Shown one piece after another: positions 49,326-60,759 of a stretch of 64,000 nucleotides of DNA; position 1 is the first letter of the stretch; every line of letters begins with the position of its first letter. Position numbers and translations under genes: made by a program. This stretch comes from Erythroxylum novogranatense (taxonomy: Eukaryota; Streptophyta; Magnoliopsida; Malpighiales; Erythroxylaceae). The notes beneath the pieces were generated by a model. It was not told the origin of the DNA. It saw only the letters and a list, made by a program, of their open reading frames with translations, and did not search any database. Location: the NCBI GenBank assembly GCA_029891385.1, contig CM057230.1, positions 38,969,858 through 39,033,857 on the forward strand. The letters are read 5' to 3'.

Positions 49326-52300
49326 CGAAATTTAATACTTGTCCGATCGAATAAATGAGGATACTGACTCCTCATATGCTCCTCAGTCTCCCAAGTAGCT
49401 TCTTCTGAAGAGTGGTTCTTCCAAAGGACTTTCACCAATGGAATTACCCCGCCATTTGCTTGACCCGTGATCCTATAATCCTTTGGCCCTCAACATAACT
49501 CAAATCTTTGGCTACCTCAATCTCTTGAGTCGGAATCACATCGTCGGGTCCAGGCGGTGCCGGCCGAACATACTAACATGAAACACGTCATGCATCTGGG
49601 ACATCTCACTCGATAACGCCAATCTGTAAGCCAACGGTCTTATCCTCTCAAGGATCTCATACGGACCGATATACCGAGGGCTCAACTTGCCCTTACAGCC
49701 AAACCTCAGTACTCCTTTCCAAGGAGACACCCGGAGAAACACTCTATCACCCACATTGTACTCCATCTCTCGCCGATGCTGATCCATATAGCTCTTCTGT
49801 CTGTCCTGAGCCGACTTGATGCGACTCTAGATCAACTGTACCTTATCCACTGTATCCTGAATCAGCTCGGGACCCTCAATCGATCTCATACCCTCTTCAT
49901 CCCAATACAATGGCGATCGACACGGTCGCCCATACAAGGCCTCATACGGTGCCATCCCAATACTGCTCTGATACTGATTGTTGTAAGCAAACTCGATCAG
50001 AGCCAGATACTGATCCCATGATCCTCTGAACTCCAATACACAAGCTCGAAGCATATCCTCAACTGTCTTAATCGTCCTCTCACTCTGCCCATACATCGAG
50101 GATGAAGCAGCATCTTGAAGTTCAACCTCGTACCCATAGCAGTCTGTAGGCTCTTCCAGAACCTCGAAGTGAACCTGGGATCCCTGTCTGAAACTATCGA
50201 CAATGGAACCCCATGCAATCGTACAATCTCTGCTACATACTTCTGGGCCAACTGATCGAGAGTATTGCTCTCTCTCACTGGCAAGAAGTGAGTCGATTTA
50301 GTCAATCGGTCTACTATGACCCAAATAGCATCATGCTGCCTCGGTGTCCTAGGCAACCCCATCACAAAATCTATGGTAATTCGCTCCCATTTCTACTCCG
50401 GAATGGGCAACGAATGCAACTTCCCCACTAGAGTCTGATGCTCTGCCTTAACCTGCTGACAAATCAGACACCTGGAAACATATTCTGCCACTAGCCTCTT
50501 CATACCAGGCCACCAGAAATGCTGTCTCAGTGAATTATACATCTTGGTCGTACCAGGATGCATAGCATAGGCAGCTACATGTGCCTCCTCTAGGATCTCC
50601 CGTCTCAAATCATCAACATCGCGCACACAGGTCTGTCCCATCCATAAAGTCCCATCTCTCAACTCAAACTCCGAATCAGTACCGGCCTGGACTCTCTCAA
50701 TCAGTCTCACTAACACTGGGTCTTGATCCTGAACTCTCCGGATCCTATCATGCAACATTGGCCTCAGCCTCATAGTAGCAATCAGAGCTCCATCCTGACC
50801 CAAATCTATCTGTACATTAAGAGCTCTCAACTGAATCAGACCATGTAACCTCGAAACCTGAACCTGAGCTACACTACCATGCGATCTCCTACTCAGTGCA
50901 TCGGCCACCACATTGGCCTTCCCTGGATGATACTCAATCGTGCAGTCATAGTCCTTCAGTAACTCTATCCATCTCCTCTGTCTCAGATTGAGCTTTCTCT
51001 GACTCAACAGATACCTCAAACTCTTATGATCAGTGAAGATGTGGAATGTCTCCCCATACAGATAATGTCTCCAGATCTTCAGAGCAAACACAACTGCGGC
51101 CAACTCTAAGTCATGTACCGGATAATTCACCTCGTGAGACCTCAACTGTCTCGAGACATAAGCTATCACTCTCCCATACTGCATCAATACACATCCCAAT
51201 CCCTGATGCGAGGCATCACTGTAAACCACAAAGCCTCCAGTCCCAGATGGAATGCCTAACACCGGTGCAGTCGTCAATCGATGTTTCAGCTCCTCAAAGC
51301 TCTTCTGACACTCCTCAGACTATCTGAACGACACATTCTTCCTCAATAGCTTCATCAAAGGGGTAGAGATCAACGAAAACCCTTGACGAACCTCTGGTAA
51401 TATCCGGCCAATCCTAGGAAACTCCGCAACTTTGGCACACTCCTCAGAATCTCCCAACTCATAACCGCCTCTATCTTATGAGGGTCCACCCGAATACCCT
51501 CACCGGACACCACGTGCCCCAGAAATACAATCTCACCAAGCCAGAATTCACACTTATTGAATTTGGCGAACAGCTGTCTCTCCTTCGAATAAACCAGAAT
51601 ATCATTAATAAATACAATCACAAACCGATCCAGGTAGGGTTGAAAAACTCTATTCATCAAAGCCATGAAGGCTACCGGGGCATTAGTCAACCCAAACGGC
51701 ATCATTAAGAACTCGAAATGCCCATACCTGCTCCTGAAAGCACTCTTAGGCACATCGGCCTCTGCAATCCTCAACTGATAATAACTTGACCGCAGGTCCA
51801 ACTTAGTGAACACCTGAGCTTCCTGCAATTGATCAAATAAATCGTCAATCCTAGGCAGTGGATACTTATTCTTCACTGTCACCCGATTCAACTGCCTATA
51901 ATCGATACACAGTCTCAGAGTCCCGTCCTTCTTCTTCACAAACAGTACTGGAGCTCCCCATGGCGAAACACTCGGTCTAATGAACCCCTTATCCAGAAGC
52001 TCCTGCAACTGAGCCTTAAGCTCCCTCAGTTCCACCGGTGCCATCCTATACGGAGGTATCGATATAGGAGCGGTACCGAGAACGAGATCAATCTCAAACT
52101 CTGTCTTCCGCTCTGGCGGCAATCCCGATAACTCCTCGGGAAACACATCTAGAAATTCCCTAACTACGGGAACATCCTGCAATCTCGACTCGACTCTGGA
52201 ATCCACTACGTGAGCCAGATAGGCTTCATAACCTCCCTGCATCAATCTCAGGGCACTCAAGAAGGATATCATCCTCGCTGGCACTGCCTGACTAACTCCT

Positions 52301-53831
52301 CGAAAAACAACCCTGGGCGAACCAGAAGATTCCAATACAACCTCCTTAGTATAACAATCCATGATACCCCTATGTGCAGTCAACCAGTCTATCCCCAATA
52401 TCACGTCAATCTCCCTCAGAGGCAAAATGATCAGATCAACACTCAGAATTGCTCGGTCGATCTGAACCGAACACCCTATACAGACCTCTCCCAATACAGT
52501 CGTACTACCTAGAGGTGTACTCACCTCTAACCCATACTGTAACCTCTACCTATCCCCATGCAGTCTATATGCTAAATACGGTGCAATGAAAGAATGAGTA
52601 GATCCAGGATCCAACAATGCATATGCTTCAAAACCAGAAATCAGAAGGATACCCGCAACAACATCCGGGGAATCCTGTGCCTCATTCCGAGTCATGGCAT
52701 AGACCCTAGCCTGTGACTGTTGTCTGCTGCTCGGTCCCTCTGACCTCACTGCGGACCCCTCTGCTCGGCCTCGGCCTCTCCATCCTGATCCACCTCTACT
52801 GCTCTGCTGCACCGTGGTATTGTTGCCTGATCTTCCAATCATAGTAGACTGGGCTCCCAAAGTCTCTGGGCAATTCCTTACCAAGTGGTCCATCGAGCCA
52901 CACCTTAAACAGGCTCCAGACAGCCATCGACACTCTCCACTATGCCTCTTGTCACAATGCTCGCATAAAGGAACAGACTACCCTGAACCTCTAACACTGC
53001 CGCCACCACTACCAGTCTGTACAAATCTGCCCCTCTGCCCATGACCAGTCTGTCTAGCCCCTCCTGCGGACCTGAAGGGCTTACTCGGCGCTTGTGTACC
53101 TCTGCCAAGATCGCCTACGACTGTCACTAGATCTCTTATGCCTGGTCCCCTGACCAGTCTCAACTAGACTCTCGCTCAGTAGCTGCTCGATCCTCACTGC
53201 TGCAGCCCTCAACTCAATAAAATTGCCCATATCGGACCTAGCCAATCGGGTACGGATCTCCAGATTGAGTCCGCCCTCAAAACGCCGACACCTGTCAGCC
53301 TCAATAGCAACCAATGTAGAAGCATAGCCTATCAGCTCGTTGAACCGCATCTCATAGTCGGCCATGGTCATCTGTCCCTGTCTCAGCTCTAAGAACTCCT
53401 GCATCTTCATTTCCAGATAGACCTTGGGTATGTAATTGTCCTCAGAGCCCTCGAAAGTCATCCCATGTCGATGTCTGAGGGCACGTGGTACGCCTGCCGA
53501 CAGTCTTCCACCACTGATATGCAGGACCCTGAAGGAGAGAAACCGCGTAGTCAAAACACTCATCCGGGTCGCAGTCCATCTGATCGAGGACTCTCTCAGT
53601 CCTCTCTAGCCATCCCTCAGCCTCCGCAGGGTCGGTGCTGCCATAGAAGTCAACCGCCCCCTGCTTACGCAGTCGATCATATCTCCGTTCCCGTCTCACA
53701 GGAAATCGAGGAGGCAACTCCTCTGAAAGAGGCATCGGGGACTCCCTACTAGCTCCTACCGATTCCAGGTCAGCTGGTAGCTCAACTCGATCTCCAAGGA
53801 CGGATGACCTAAAACAGACAAGAAATTCCAA
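49297..53831 (-). pseudogene. Element B gag-pol polyprotein, broken
   Basis: In sense order: gag (53831-53081, frameshift near 53450) with PAYQWWKTVG and YIPKVYLEMKMQEFLELRQ; a CCHC knuckle CLRCGSMDHLVRNC near 52900; a protease motif LLDPGSTHSFI near 52600 and an in-frame TAG at 52546-52548. RT follows, with [30 protein letters not shown] and FGLTNAP. The active-site box reads [10 protein letters not shown] instead of the usual FIDDILVYSK, and about 19 residues after it are missing. RNase H ([13 protein letters not shown]) and integrase ([44 protein letters not shown]) come next. The C-terminal stretch VLWKNHSSEEATWETEEHMR is chromodomain-like. Further breaks lie near 51360, 51320, 50392, 50110, 49824 and 49530. 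Confidence 0.9.
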
Positions 53832-53897
53832 TCAGTTATGCTATTCTTACAGTGATTCCAGCCTAAAATACACTATGCTCCAAAGATGTCAAACCAT

Positions 53898-53909
53898 GCT
53901 CTGATACCA
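53898..53909 (-). other. Element B primer-binding site, tRNA-iMet type
   Basis: The minus strand reads TGGTATCAGAGC, five bases from the right LTR. This places the 5' LTR at 53915-56607. Confidence 0.9.
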
Positions 53910-53914
53910 CTTAA

Positions 53915-56607
53915 TGTAGCGCCCCCTCATCGTAGGGTACACATCGGGAAGCCCGAAGGTCGCTCCGACACGTATCCCACGATAAAGGTGCACTACCAGA
54001 AAATTCGACTGTTAATCCGCATGGCATCGCAATAATTAAAACCATAATATATCAGAAATCAGTAAAATTTTAAAATCCAAAATAATCTTTATACAGTCAT
54101 CCAATATCAGAATAGATAAGTCTATCAGTCCCCTAAACAACACCAAAAAGAAAACTGATACAAGCATCTATCCTAAGTCATCCGCAAAAGTCCAACCCAG
54201 CTGACCGACCTGTGTGCCATCGCTTCTCTTGCTAGCACGCTCGCACGGCAAAAAAAGACTATCTCTAGAGCTAGGGGCCTAATCTATCAGTCCTGAAAAA
54301 TTGGATTCAATTTTGGGTGAGTTTGCGAACTCAGTGAGAAACCATCATCGATGGTTCACTCAAATCATGCATTACGCATATTGCGTATAAAGACGACAAA
54401 TATTCAATTTATCATATAACAATTTACAATAGCATATAACAATTTGCGATATCATATCACAATTTCTGATAAATCATGCCATCACGTAATCAGTCATTGT
54501 CACAAATCAGTTAATCATGAAATTGCAATGCATATGTGACTCTTTTTCAGTTATTCAGTGTTGTGTCCAAGTGCTCAGTCAGTATCAGTATTCAGTGGGG
54601 ACGCGTCAGGGATTTCTCCCCTCGAGCTCGAGGCCTGGTCAGTACAGTATTAGAGCTCGAGGCTCATTTCAGTAAAAATCGCGACTTGGGTCACAACGTT
54701 CATTATCTGATCATGCATTTATGCATGTGATGTGATGTTCGATAATTTACGATTATACGGCTATAAAAGCCCAAGATTGCAATTCCGGTGTCACACAAGA
54801 GTCAATCAATACGAAAAAGCATGAAATTCGGCTCCTATACATTTCGGTAATCATGTAGTTCACCTTTTGCATGTAATCATACAGAACATTTAAGCAATCA
54901 GGAATTTGAGAAACCAACTAGGTTACTCACCAGTAACTTCAAGCTATTGCACAGAAGTCCGGCAATGTCCGTGGAATGACGATCCAACGCCTCTATAACA
55001 GATTAAATACGGTCCATTACTAAATGCTCAATTAAACAATTCGTTGATGCATATGTCTCAATGGAATTATGTACAATGCATGTTCACGATTTCCGGCGCT
55101 AAAACCCAATTTTGAACTCTTATGCCCCATTCTAACTCTTCGCTCAATTGATCAACAATAATTGATCCATTCCTAAAAATTTAGTTTAATATCCTCAATT
55201 CATACTCCCTATAGCAATTCCCTATCCATTGGGTCAAAACCTCTATTGAAAATCCCAATTAAAACTCCAATTATCACACTTCAATACTTAGGTCACTATA
55301 GGAACCATAATTGACCTTAATCTCGATAAATCAATACCATTTAAATTAAATTCTAACTTCCATAATTATCCTCAATTGTAGACCTCTTTCCCTAGTTCAT
55401 AATGAATCGAGAATCACCTCAATCGGAGGTCTATACCATAAGTTATACCCAATAAACTAAACATCAATCCATCAGAACACTGCTCTTCGCCGCGACTTAC
55501 ATCCCTCGCCACGACGTACAGAAGGTCGCTCGCCGCGGCGTGAAGGATGCTCGCCGCGGCGTGCATCCTCTTCACCGCTCGCTGCGGCGTAGGCGAAAAC
55601 GTTCCCCGCGGCGTGAAACCATGCGCTCGCCGCGGCGTCTCGTTGCGCTCGTCACGGCGAGCACTTAATTTACTCGTCGCGGCGAGGCTGCGCCAGACGT
55701 CGTGACGTGCGGGTCGTGCCACCGTCTTCTCCGATCGCTTTTCGTCTATTTCTCACTCTAAAACCTCCATTAACACTCTCAACTACCCAAATCAACCATA
55801 ATAAATGCCATTAATGCATCAAAAACAATTAATACCACATTAAAACCATTAAAACTTACCAATCACAGTCTCAAATCCACAAATCTCTCAAATCACCGTA
55901 AACCCTAAAATCCTTCAATATCAACGATTAACCACTCTCAAAGCTTCTCAACCTTCATCAATCACAATAAACAAGTTAGCTTTGCACAATGAGGAGAAAA
56001 CCACAAGGAAAGTCGAAGAACCTCACCGACGGGAGGAATCGATGAACACCATGGGAGGAGGAAGAGAAGAAACGATAATGCCTTAGGAAAATCCCCAAAA
56101 TTTCAAACCTATCTATTTATAGACATAGGTCTCCAAATCAGTTCAAATTTCAGTCTCTAAATTTCAATGGCTCAATATTTTTATTTCCTAACAGTATAAC
56201 TCTAATTTTTTTCATTTCCATTGGACAATTCTTTCAGTACTATACAGTCAATCGGTTTGTCACTCGAAAATTTCCGGTCCGGGTATTTTCTCCCGAATTT
56301 TCCGAAAATTTCCTATAAGCCACTATCAATTACCAATTACACTTAAACTATTCTAAATCCATTACCTGAACCCAATTACTCCTAATTTCTCAATCGATTG
56401 CAATCTAGTCAGTTCAGTCAGTCCATGCTTCACAATCAAATACCGAAAAATCATGAATGCATGTACCTATGAATAAATGCATATGCAATAAACCTGTTCC
56501 TCTATAATTAAAGGCCAGTGACATGCTCAATTAGTGAATGCAATGAAACCTATCAGTCTGACCCAATATTACTATAATGCCCTTGCTAATAATAACGGAA
56601 TGTTACA
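53915..56607 (-). repeat. Element B right LTR (5' LTR in sense), 2693 bp
   Basis: It starts TGTAGCGCCCCCTCATCG and ends CGGAATGTTACA. It is the partner of the left LTR and keeps a CpG-rich array at about 55485-55715. Confidence 0.93.
55485..55715. repeat. CpG-rich short-repeat array in element B LTR
   Basis: About seven variants of CTCGCCGCGGCGTG are spaced 14-40 bp apart, with four exact CCGCGG sites. In the left LTR the same interval (48198-48410) has none, and several sites read CATGG or CGCGG instead. The pattern suggests a CpG-rich LTR regulatory segment that escaped methylation-driven decay in one copy. Confidence 0.75.
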
Positions 56608-57560
56608 TAGAGGGAGAATTGTTAGGGAGTTTGTATTTATTGTAGGAAATTTAGTTTTTTTAGCAAAATATAACCCTAAAAGCTGCATACTTTATGATAG
56701 ATAAACTCCAAGATGTTAATCCCTTTATTCAATAAATCATTTAAGGAGTTACAAATGATTGGTAAGATAGCATACAAAATTAGAGGTGCTTGAATTTGCC
56801 ATAATTCATCACATTTTTCATTTTTAATGTTTCTTAGCTTAAGAAAGATATCTCTACTTTCACCTGTATTTCATAAGTACGATGTGACTATTCTAGATAG
56901 GCGAATGGTGAAGAGGAGGAATCAATTCAGTGCTCTAATCCTTTAATTACAACTTGTTCATGATAAATTTGTATAAATCCAAATGTTAACCTTATGAACA
57001 AAGTTAACAAAGAGAGGACTATAATACAATTAAGAAGAAAATGAAATACTAGCTATATCATTTTTTAAGAATGACAAGTATTGTACCGTCATTGGACAAA
57101 TTACTTGAATTAATTTCACTATTAATAATAAAAAAAGAGTTAATTACAAAAAATTCAAACTTTGCTCAATTTTATAATTATAGCCCGAATTTCAAAACTT
57201 GACAATTAAATACTCAAACTTTCAAGATTTTTCAATTATAGTCTGACATTAATGTCTCCGTTAGCTTTGCTAATATAACCTACCATGTGTTCTAGAAATA
57301 TTAACTATTAATATACATCGGCCAAAAATTAACGAAAACTAATAAAACAATATTGTTTAATCATATAACTAACGTCAAGCCAAATATGAAATTTTGAGCA
57401 TTTAATTGCTACTTTTTGAAATTCAGGTTATAATTGCAAAATTGAACAAAATTTGAGATTATTTTTGTAATTAACCCAATAAAAAATAGTTAGATTGCTT
57501 CTTTTCTTCTCTCTCCCTAATGTCTCTAATTCTTCTTAATTCTAATATAAACCTTGACAG
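56608..57560 (+). repeat. Element H polypurine tract and 3' LTR
   Basis: TAGAGGGAGAAT (56608-56619) resembles a polypurine tract and is followed by TGTTAGGGAG at 56620, the probable LTR start. Segments near 57008-57130 and 57487-57550 resemble the split 5' LTR around 27000-27063 and 42090-42230. A MITE at 57137-57477 splits it. The right edge near 57560 is approximate. Confidence 0.6.
57137..57477. mobile_element. MITE with long inverted repeats, Mutator-like
   Basis: The 341-bp element has ends GAGTTAATTACAAAAA and (inverted) GGGTTAATTACAAAAA. The inverted similarity extends for more than 100 bp with indels, for example TTCAATTTTATAATTATA against TTCAATTTTGCAATTATA. The flanks are AT-rich 9-10-bp copies, AATA followed by A-runs of different length, consistent with a 9-bp target duplication. 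Long TIRs and this duplication size suggest a Mutator-type MITE. No coding region. Confidence 0.75.
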
Positions 57561-57567
57561 TCTGTTT

Positions 57568-57640
57568 GGTTGAGGGTAATAACATTTCTATTACCCATTT
57601 ATTCCTATGTATTAAGTAATCTTTTTTTGATTAGAGAAAT
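57568..57640. mobile_element. Possible MITE end fragment
   Basis: CAGTCTGTTTGGTTGAGGGT followed by ATTACCC and ATTCCTAT resembles the ends of hAT-type plant MITEs. A second end was not found, so this may be a truncated copy or chance. Confidence 0.25.
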
Positions 57641-58010
57641 ACCTACGAGATAACCATTCATAGATTAAGAATTCGTGAACATGGGAGAATAGCTAAAGAT
57701 GCTATCCTACCCCGACGCCGTCTTTACCTATTCTGCACACATCTGGAATAGGTAAAGGGAAGCGTCATTTTTGTTGGACAACTTTGATCCCTCTCTCTCA
57801 TGCAGCAGCACACCTGTCTTTCTCACTCACGTAGCAGCACACCTCTTTCTCAACGACTGTCACTGATGCTCTTCGTCTTTGGCTCAGTGGTCGTCTCACG
57901 CTCTTTATGCTCTCGTCTCTTTTCTCCACTCACGGTCTTGGTCTTTGGCTCAAAGAGTTATAGAAGGTTTCGTGTCCAGATTGGTCACAGAGAGAGAGAG
58001 AGATAGAAAG

Positions 58011-59800
58011 ATGGGAGACCTAGATAAGGTGAAAAACGAGGCAGTTCAGATAATAGGGATGTTTCAAGTATTGCCCAGATTGGTGGTCTTTGATCTCGAC
58101 TACACTCTCTGGCTTTCTATTGGTATGTTGTTGCTCTTCTCTTTTTCTTCGTTTACACGTGTGCTTGTGTTTTTCTATACTCATATTCTTAGATTGTTAT
58201 GTTAATCTCTTCAATTTTCTTTCTTTTCTTCTTTCTAGATTCTGGGTCTTATCAAAATTTGGGTTCATTTTTGCAATTCATATCAAGTTATGCCTTTGGT
58301 TATCTTCTCCTTTTGTTTTCTTGTCCTTCGTATAATTGTTGTTAAAGGCATATTAGACCGCCATGAAATTGTCAAAGACTATATATTTGCCTCTCTATAG
58401 TGGGGCTTTTGTTGTTTTGGGGTTGGGACGTGTTGGTAAGAGGATGAGATTCGATGGTGTGGAGTCTTATTCTTTCTCTTTCCTTTTGTTTGTACGTTTG
58501 TCTGAACTCTAAACTGAACCAAGTAATACGAGCATATGATTAATGAATGAGTATTGGTTTTTGAGATTTGTTGAGTCTTTCCTTGAATCTGGATTCTTAA
58601 CTTTGTTCAAAGTCTTGTTTTAACTGTGAGCTTTTCCTGTAGCATACAATATGAATGGTGGACTCATCAATTCTTTGTTTCTAATGGCTTACTATGTTGT
58701 ATGCTTATAAATAATAGCCTATAAATGAAGCAAAAGCAATGAATATCATGCAATAATATGACATTATCCTTTTTACCTTTTGTCCCCCTGTATCATTGTC
58801 ACATACAAAAATCTTTATCCATACATCCTAATGATGTAATAGAAAAGAATTCCTTCTCTTGTCACCAAAAGAACGCGTAGCTATCTTTATTTTGTAGCTA
58901 CTTCGCCTCTTTGTCCCCTGCTAATGATTGTATTAGACTTTGATGATCTAATGACTACATAAATGCTGTCAAATTTCATTGATTGCCGCTCAAAATGTGA
59001 TATGACTTCATTGTATCCCCATGCAAAAGGCATGTTACATGCGTTGAAGGAAAAGGGGATAGATGTAGCAATTGCTTCTAGATCACCAACTGTAGATATT
59101 GCAAGGATATTTCTAGAAAAATTGAACATAAAATCAATGTTTGTTGCCAAGTGAGTTTATAAATCTCTCTTTTAGGCTTATTTCTTCTCTTTTGGTGTTT
59201 TCTTTGTTTTCTGTTTGATGTGGATAACCATAACTATAGCTTCTTTTTCTCTTTTTCTAAATGACAAACTTGTACCATATAAACTTCGCATTCAATAAAT
59301 TTAGTTTGCATACATCAATCATTTATGATGTTTGATTTTGACTATGATTATTCAGGAAATCTTTTCTAGTTGGACACACAAAACAGAGCATGTCTTGAGG
59401 GTTCATTCAAGAACTGGAGTTCCCTTTAACTATATGCTCTTTTTTTATGATGAGGATATGGATATTGAAGCGGTAAAAATAACAAGTACTTCTTTGTTTG
59501 ATCTTTTTCATTACTATTGTTTGTTTCAGTGCAAATTAATCGTATCCAGCTGCTGGATATATCTCCAAGCTTTGTGCATGAGATGGCTTTGCATTTTCTC
59601 TGTTTAAAAAATCTTTTTGTGCATGCCATTGAGCCAACATGTTTATATTCAAACTGGCAAGTTTCGAAAGTAGGAGTAACAAGTATCTTGTTTGGAAATG
59701 GGGTTAATCTTGGAGCACTCAAATAGGGGCTCACAAAATTTTCTCAAAATTTTAATACAACTAAGAATAAAAAGCAAAAATGGCAAAAGTTCACAAAACA
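58011..59800 (+). pseudogene. MDP1: MDP-1-like phosphatase, probable pseudogene
   Basis: It resembles plant magnesium-dependent phosphatase-1, a small HAD-family enzyme that acts on phosphotyrosine or sugar-derived phosphates in some relatives. Exon-like parts: 58011-58122, starting MGDLDKVKNEAVQIIG with the DxDxT motif VVFDLDYTLW; 58980-59150, DCRSKCDMTSLYPHAKGML and IDVAIASRSP; 59356-59472, EIFSSWTHKTEHVL and TGVPFNYMLFFYDED; and 59662 to about 59800, SKVGVTSILFGNGVNLGAL. Breaks: one base is missing after LDYTLW (about 58113), the exon 2 acceptor reads AT, exon 2 and exon 3 join out of frame, the exon 4 junction is out of frame, and a TAG stop lies at 59724-59726. A pyrimidine-rich leader and an (AG)n run precede the ATG. 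Sequencing error could explain single lesions but hardly all of them. Confidence 0.8.
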
Positions 59801-59869
59801 TTCAAAGTCATCGAAGAAGATGGATGATTGAATTTAGATTATGTAATTCTTAGACAAGATACCTAGGCA

Positions 59870-60019
59870 TTGGTATCTTTTCTATTGAAGAATCACATTT
59901 AAGCCCTTATTTATACTTGCCTATTAATCATGATTTGTTTAATCTTGGTATCTTTTCTATTGAAGAATCACATTTAAGCCCTTATTTATATTTGCCTATT
60001 AATAATTATTTGTTTAATT
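59870..60019. repeat. Tandem duplication, 75 bp x 2
   Basis: Copies at 59870-59944 and 59945-60019 start TTGGTATCTTTTCTATTGAA and differ at only a few positions. It lies after the phosphatase remnant. Confidence 0.9.
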
Positions 60020-60214
60020 AAGCATACCAAAAGAACACCTTTACTTATGGTCGTTGCTCACTTAGATATTATCCAAAGCTTTGGTCTTGGAAGGTAACAC
60101 AATTAGGTTGGTTTGTTAGTTGCATACATAACTGTCTTATAACGTATTCGTTTTGATGGAGTAATTCAAAGGATTTACACGCTTTACATAACAAAAGTAA
60201 TATGTCATAGTAAT

Positions 60215-60276
60215 ATATATGAATAATAATAAGTAGGAAATTTATAATAATAATTAATAATAAAAAATAATAAAGT

Positions 60277-60308
<32 letters not shown>

Positions 60309-60380
60309 CAAGAAGAAGAAGAAGAGGAAAAGGAAAAGAAGAAGAAGAAGAAGAATTTTGTGTAATAATAATAATAATTG
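60215..60380. repeat. (TAA)n and (GAA)n simple repeats
   Basis: Runs of AAT/TAA units (about 60240-60308 and 60362-60379) enclose an AAG/GAA-rich run (about 60309-60355). They mark the unclear left edge of the Tat-type element. Confidence 0.85.
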
Positions 60381-60712
60381 GTTGGGTCGGCCGTGCTAGG
60401 CCCAAGCCTAGACTCAAAATGACACATGAGCCGATCAACCCATCTCTTGAGGATTGACCTAATTCCTACAGGTATTAGCCATATAAATTCATTACCTCAT
60501 CATTGAAAATGTACGAATTCCAAGAACATGATTCTCATTACTTACCAGCCACCAAAACTCTCACAAAAGACTGACTTGAGCGTCGGAGGGGCCTACTAGA
60601 AATCAATCCCCGGCGTGCCTTTATTGTTTTGCAGGAATCTTTGAATCAGAATCAGTCAACCTCATGGATCCAAGTGGCAGCGCCCAGCTCCACCAGAATC
60701 CGACAGAACCAA

Positions 60713-60730
60713 TTGGCGCTCACTGTGGGG
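60713..60730 (+). other. Tat-type primer-binding region
   Basis: TTGGCGCTCACTGTGGGG resembles the TTGGCGCCgtCTGTGGG consensus seen after the 5' LTR in Tat-lineage elements. The LTR probably ends just before, near 60700-60710. Confidence 0.6.
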
Positions 60731-60759
60731 CCGAGCATCAAGGCACCACGTCCAGAAAT

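Larger units (their letters stand above)
46627..56607 (-). mobile_element. Element B: Tekay/Del-type chromovirus, 9.98 kb
   Basis: LTRs at 46627-49296 and 53915-56607 enclose a minus-strand gag-pol with a chromodomain-like C-terminus. The target duplication TAGAG is perfect (46622-46626 and 56608-56612), and the flanks rejoin H at its polypurine tract. The primer site is intact next to the right (sense 5') LTR. The first 180 bp of the two LTRs differ at about nine positions, about 5%, indicating a moderately old insertion. Stops and frameshifts make it non-autonomous now. Confidence 0.93.
26985..57560 (+). mobile_element. Old Ty3/gypsy element H, host of nested insertions
   Basis: H is seen in three pieces: 5' LTR (before 27064 and 42069 to about 42290, split by element A), decayed gag-pol (42300-46626, ended by element B), and PPT plus 3' LTR (56608-57560, split by a MITE). 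The LTR pieces align by eye, for example GTCATTGGACAAATT near 42118 and 57090, and CTTCTTTTCTT near 42187 and 57499. Divergence is high, so H is the oldest member of the nest. The left edge is not certain and may reach 26.7 kb. Confidence 0.65.
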
